A stretch of DNA of 9,040 nucleotides from Azoarcus sp. (lineage in GTDB: Bacteria; Pseudomonadota; Gammaproteobacteria; Burkholderiales; Rhodocyclaceae), in NCBI GenBank assembly GCA_023230755.1, contig JALNWS010000163.1:1-9040 (forward strand), written 5' to 3'. Positions 6,354-9,040 of this stretch are shown one piece after another. Position numbers and translations under genes: made by a program. Each line of letters begins with the position of its first letter. Position 1 is the first letter of the stretch. Under the pieces are notes generated by a model, which made no database searches, had not been told where the DNA came from, and worked only from the letters and a program-made list of their open reading frames with translations.

Positions 6354-9039
6354 TTGCGGCCTCCGTGGGCAGGGTAAAGGAGAATATGGTACCTCCTTCC
6401 GGGTTCACGTCGACGATCAGGCGACCGTCATGAAATTCGATGATGGAGCGACAGATATTGAGCCCCATGCCCATCCCTTCGGCCTTGGTCGTATAGAACG
6501 GCGTAAACAGCTTCGCACGGTCCTCTTCGCTGATTCCGTGGCCGCGGTCGATGACGGCGACTTCAATCGAATGCGGACCGAAGTCTCGCGCCCTGACCAC
6601 CAGGGTGCGTTCATCTGGAAGCACATCTTTCATCGCCTCAAGCCCGTTACGCACCAGGTTCAGTACCACCTGTTCGATCATGATGCGGTCGGCGAACACT
6701 GCGGGCAAATCCGGCGCGATCTCAACCACGAGCCGGATGCCGAGGCGACGCGAATCGATCTCGGCAAAACCGATCGCATCATCGAGCACGTCCGAAATGT
6801 GAACCGCACTACGGCGAGGCTCGCTCTTGCGTACAAAATCTCGAATGCGGCGAATGATCTTGCCCGCACGCTCGGCCTGGAAGCTCGCCTTCTGCATCGC
6901 GGCCAGCAAGTCCTCGGGCTTGCTGTTGCCCGACTGCATGCGGGTGACACAACCGGCGCAATAGTTGGCAATCGCGGCCAGCGGCTGGTTGAGTTCGTGC
7001 GCCAGGGTTGAGGCCATTTCGCCCATGGTGATGAGGCGTGCAGTGCGCTCGAGCCGCTCTTCCTGCTGCCGCGAAATCTCAGCCGTCTGTTTGCGGTCGG
7101 TGATGTCGGTAGCAATACCCATGCGAACCACACGGCCGTCCACCCAGCGGGTAGCGTGTTCGCGCACGTGATACCAGCGCCCCGACAGGGGGTGCTGCAA
7201 CTCACCATCGAAAAGTTCGCGCGGCAAGTCGCCAACCGTCAGGTTGCGCGGATCGACACGGTAATCACCGCGCTCCGGTTGCGGCACTGCCACACCACGA
7301 ACAGTGCGCCCTACCGCGTCGAAGCCATGAATCGCCTTGAAGGCACGATTGGCAAAGAGGATTTCGTCGGTGCGCGCGTCGGACACGAACACCGCCGCAT
7401 CCAGTCCGTCAAGCACGGCTTCGAAGCGCTCATGAGCCGCCTCCAGCGCCGCGCGTACCCGCTTGGGTTCGGTAATGTCAGTCACCGAGGCCATCCAGCC
7501 CGTCTGATGTCCGGCAAGGTCGATCAGCGGCGACAGATAAAACCGGGCGTCCAGGCGTTCGCCATTCTTGCGCCTGATCCGCATCTCGAAGCCGCTCGAT
7601 GGCGCACGGCCGGCAAGCGTCAAGTCTAGATTGCGCGAACAGGTTTCGACCTCTTCCGACGGCCAGTAAGGGAATGGCGCAGTGGACCCGATCAGTTCAC
7701 TCTCTTCGAAGCCCACCATGCGGCAGAAGGCGGAGTTCACATACATGATGCGTCCGCTGAGGTCGATGGCGCGCAGGCCGGTAATGACAGAGTCTTCCAT
7801 CGCCTTGCGGAAGGCGGATTCGGCACGCAACGCCTCTTCGGCGGCCTTGCGTCCGGTAATGTCGTGCGCCACCGCATACACCAGCTTTTCGGTGCGGACC
7901 GGATTGATGCTCCATACCAGCCACTTGTAGCTGCCATCCAGGCACAGACAGCGATTCTCGTATTTCACCGTTTGTCCGGATGCAAGCAGGCGCAACTGCT
8001 CGAGCGTGGCTGCAACCTCATCGCGATGAACGATATCGAGCATCGGCGTACCGGGCAGTTCTGCCGGCGGATAGCCGAGAATCCGCTCGAAAGCCGGATT
8101 GCAACGCTTGAACGTACCGTCAAGCCCGACCACGCACAGCATGTCTAGCGACAGGTTGAACAGACGGTCCCGCTCCTTCTCTACCTGAACCCGGCGCTGC
8201 ACGTGAGTGCGCAACATCCACAAGCTCCAGAATACGATGATCGAGAGCCCGACGATCAGAATGGTCGGCAGCGCCTGCGGCAATTCTCCAGTCGTGCGGA
8301 AGGCCGTCGCGCGCAACACCAGCCCGTTCCCGGGCGGATCGAGCGGAATCTCGAAGGCAACACTTTCGTCGAGATCCTTGAGCATCGAGTTAACAGCGAG
8401 AGTTTCACCGCGGATGTTCTGCAGGGCAAGGCGGTACTTCTCGGCAAACCAGACTGGCACCAGATGACGAACGATGCGTTCGATCGAGTACACACCGACG
8501 ATGACACCACGAAATTCCCGCCCTCGCCGGATCGGTACGTACACCTCAAGCGCGGTCACACCACGCGGCGTCATGTAGGCCTCGCCATAAGTGATGCGCC
8601 CGTCGTCGCGTGCGCGATGAAAGACGGTGGACTGAAGCACGGACAGCGACTCGCCCGAAAGCCAGTCAGTCGTATCGAAGGGTGCGGACCAGCGCACGAT
8701 GCCGTCTTCGCCAACCCAGACGATATTGATCAACTCGCCATTGTTGGCAATGTGCTGATTGGCGCGCAGTTGAAAGGCATCCGAATCAAGTGCCTCGGCC
8801 GAGAGGTCGCGAGCAAGTTGCCCGAGAAACTCTTCCGTGCCCTGCATGTGCAAGCGCATGGTCTGTTCAGCCCATTGCACGTCCCGTGCAACGGCATTGC
8901 GCTGCGTCTCAAGTTCGCGCGTCTGCAGCAAGCCCACCAGCGCGAGCATCGACAGTGCAAATACGACCATCGCGACGTAAGGCGCAGTCCAGTACCAACG
9001 ACTTGGTTCGAACTGAGATGGATCGTTGGTTTCGGTCAT
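6328..9039 (-). CDS. Membrane sensor histidine kinase with three PAS domains (FixL/DctB-like transmitter)
   Basis: The protein has 903 residues. Transmembrane helix 1 (about 19-38) and helix 2 (about 257-276) enclose a region of roughly 215 residues that should lie in the periplasm; I read it as a Cache/PDC-like sensor, but the fold is not certain. Three cytoplasmic PAS domains follow: about 290-397 (ending AVAHDITGRK), 405-525 (with APFPYWP at 454-460 and VTDITEPK) and 535-649 (ending ATDITDRK). The transmitter has phosphoacceptor His681 in HELNQPLAAI, N-box Asn794/Asn798 in NLVRNGLEAM, G1 box DRGHG (831-835), F-box FTPFYTT and G2 box GMGMGL (855-860). All catalytic motifs are present, and there is no fused receiver. 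It should phosphorylate the overlapping FixJ-type regulator. The ATG lies one base from the window edge, so its Shine-Dalgarno and any upstream in-frame start cannot be seen. The signal sensed is unknown. Confidence 0.92.
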   Translation of the reverse strand: MTETNDPSQFEPSRWYWTAPYVAMVVFALSMLALVGLLQTRELETQRNAVARDVQWAEQTMRLHMQGTEEFLGQLARDLSAEALDSDAFQLRANQHIANNGELINIVWVGEDGIVRWSAPFDTTDWLSGESLSVLQSTVFHRARDDGRITYGEAYMTPRGVTALEVYVPIRRGREFRGVIVGVYSIERIVRHLVPVWFAEKYRLALQNIRGETLAVNSMLKDLDESVAFEIPLDPPGNGLVLRATAFRTTGELPQALPTILIVGLSIIVFWSLWMLRTHVQRRVQVEKERDRLFNLSLDMLCVVGLDGTFKRCNPAFERILGYPPAELPGTPMLDIVHRDEVAATLEQLRLLASGQTVKYENRCLCLDGSYKWLVWSINPVRTEKLVYAVAHDITGRKAAEEALRAESAFRKAMEDSVITGLRAIDLSGRIMYVNSAFCRMVGFEESELIGSTAPFPYWPSEEVETCSRNLDLTLAGRAPSSGFEMRIRRKNGERLDARFYLSPLIDLAGHQTGWMASVTDITEPKRVRAALEAAHERFEAVLDGLDAAVFVSDARTDEILFANRAFKAIHGFDAVGRTVRGVAVPQPERGDYRVDPRNLTVGDLPRELFDGELQHPLSGRWYHVREHATRWVDGRVVRMGIATDITDRKQTAEISRQQEERLERTARLITMGEMASTLAHELNQPLAAIANYCAGCVTRMQSGNSKPEDLLAAMQKASFQAERAGKIIRRIRDFVRKSEPRRSAVHISDVLDDAIGFAEIDSRRLGIRLVVEIAPDLPAVFADRIMIEQVVLNLVRNGLEAMKDVLPDERTLVVRARDFGPHSIEVAVIDRGHGISEEDRAKLFTPFYTTKAEGMGMGLNICRSIIEFHDGRLIVDVNPEGGTIFSFTLPTEAASERVARRA
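6360..6364 (-). promoter_or_regulatory. Shine-Dalgarno of the response regulator, inside the kinase gene
   Basis: GGAGG on the minus strand lies 6 nt (CCGCAA) before the GTG codon at 6353-6351 and within the last codons of the histidine kinase. It decides the regulator start: the receiver domain begins a few residues later, and no ATG competes. Its position within the upstream reading frame implies translation coupled to that of the kinase. Confidence 0.75.
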
Positions 9040-9040
9040 G

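Overview
The window is about 9 kb of gene-dense, GC-rich chromosomal DNA. Every gene I can support lies on the minus strand, so it reads right to left. Protein style, GC content and gene complement suggest a betaproteobacterium, perhaps of the Rhodocyclales (Thauera/Azoarcus/Aromatoleum type). That placement is inference from sequence character, not from a search.

Region 1 (right, 9039-5715) is a two-component system. A 903-residue membrane histidine kinase has an extracytoplasmic sensor region, three cytoplasmic PAS domains and a FixL/DctB-like HELNQPL transmitter. Its 3' end overlaps by 26 bp the gene of a FixJ/NarL-type response regulator, which starts at a GTG with a strong Shine-Dalgarno inside the kinase gene.

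Region 2 (5714-3894) is a 75-bp spacer holding a perfect 19-bp palindrome, GGTGCATAT-A-ATATGCACC, with a consensus TATAAT inside it. A 581-residue CPA1 potassium/proton antiporter of the CvrA/NhaP2 type follows. The palindrome looks like an operator laid over the antiporter promoter and is the most interesting non-coding signal here. The adjacent two-component system is one candidate for acting on it.

Region 3 (3893-133) is a 139-bp intergenic region with a candidate promoter, then the compact cluster folD-purE-purK-sua5 with gaps of 17 and 12 bp and a 4-bp ATGA overlap. FolD supplies the 10-formyl-THF used in purine synthesis, PurK and PurE make CAIR from AIR through N5-CAIR, and Sua5 makes the threonylcarbamoyl-AMP needed for tRNA t6A.

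Region 4 (left, 100-8) is a complete tRNA-Ala(CGC) gene with encoded CCA, preceded by its own TATAAT box and a GC-rich discriminator typical of stable-RNA promoters.

I saw no mobile elements, CRISPR arrays, phage genes or broken genes. Most of the window is ordinary core metabolism. The possibly new biology is limited to the sensor kinase/regulator pair, its antiporter neighbour and the palindrome between them.
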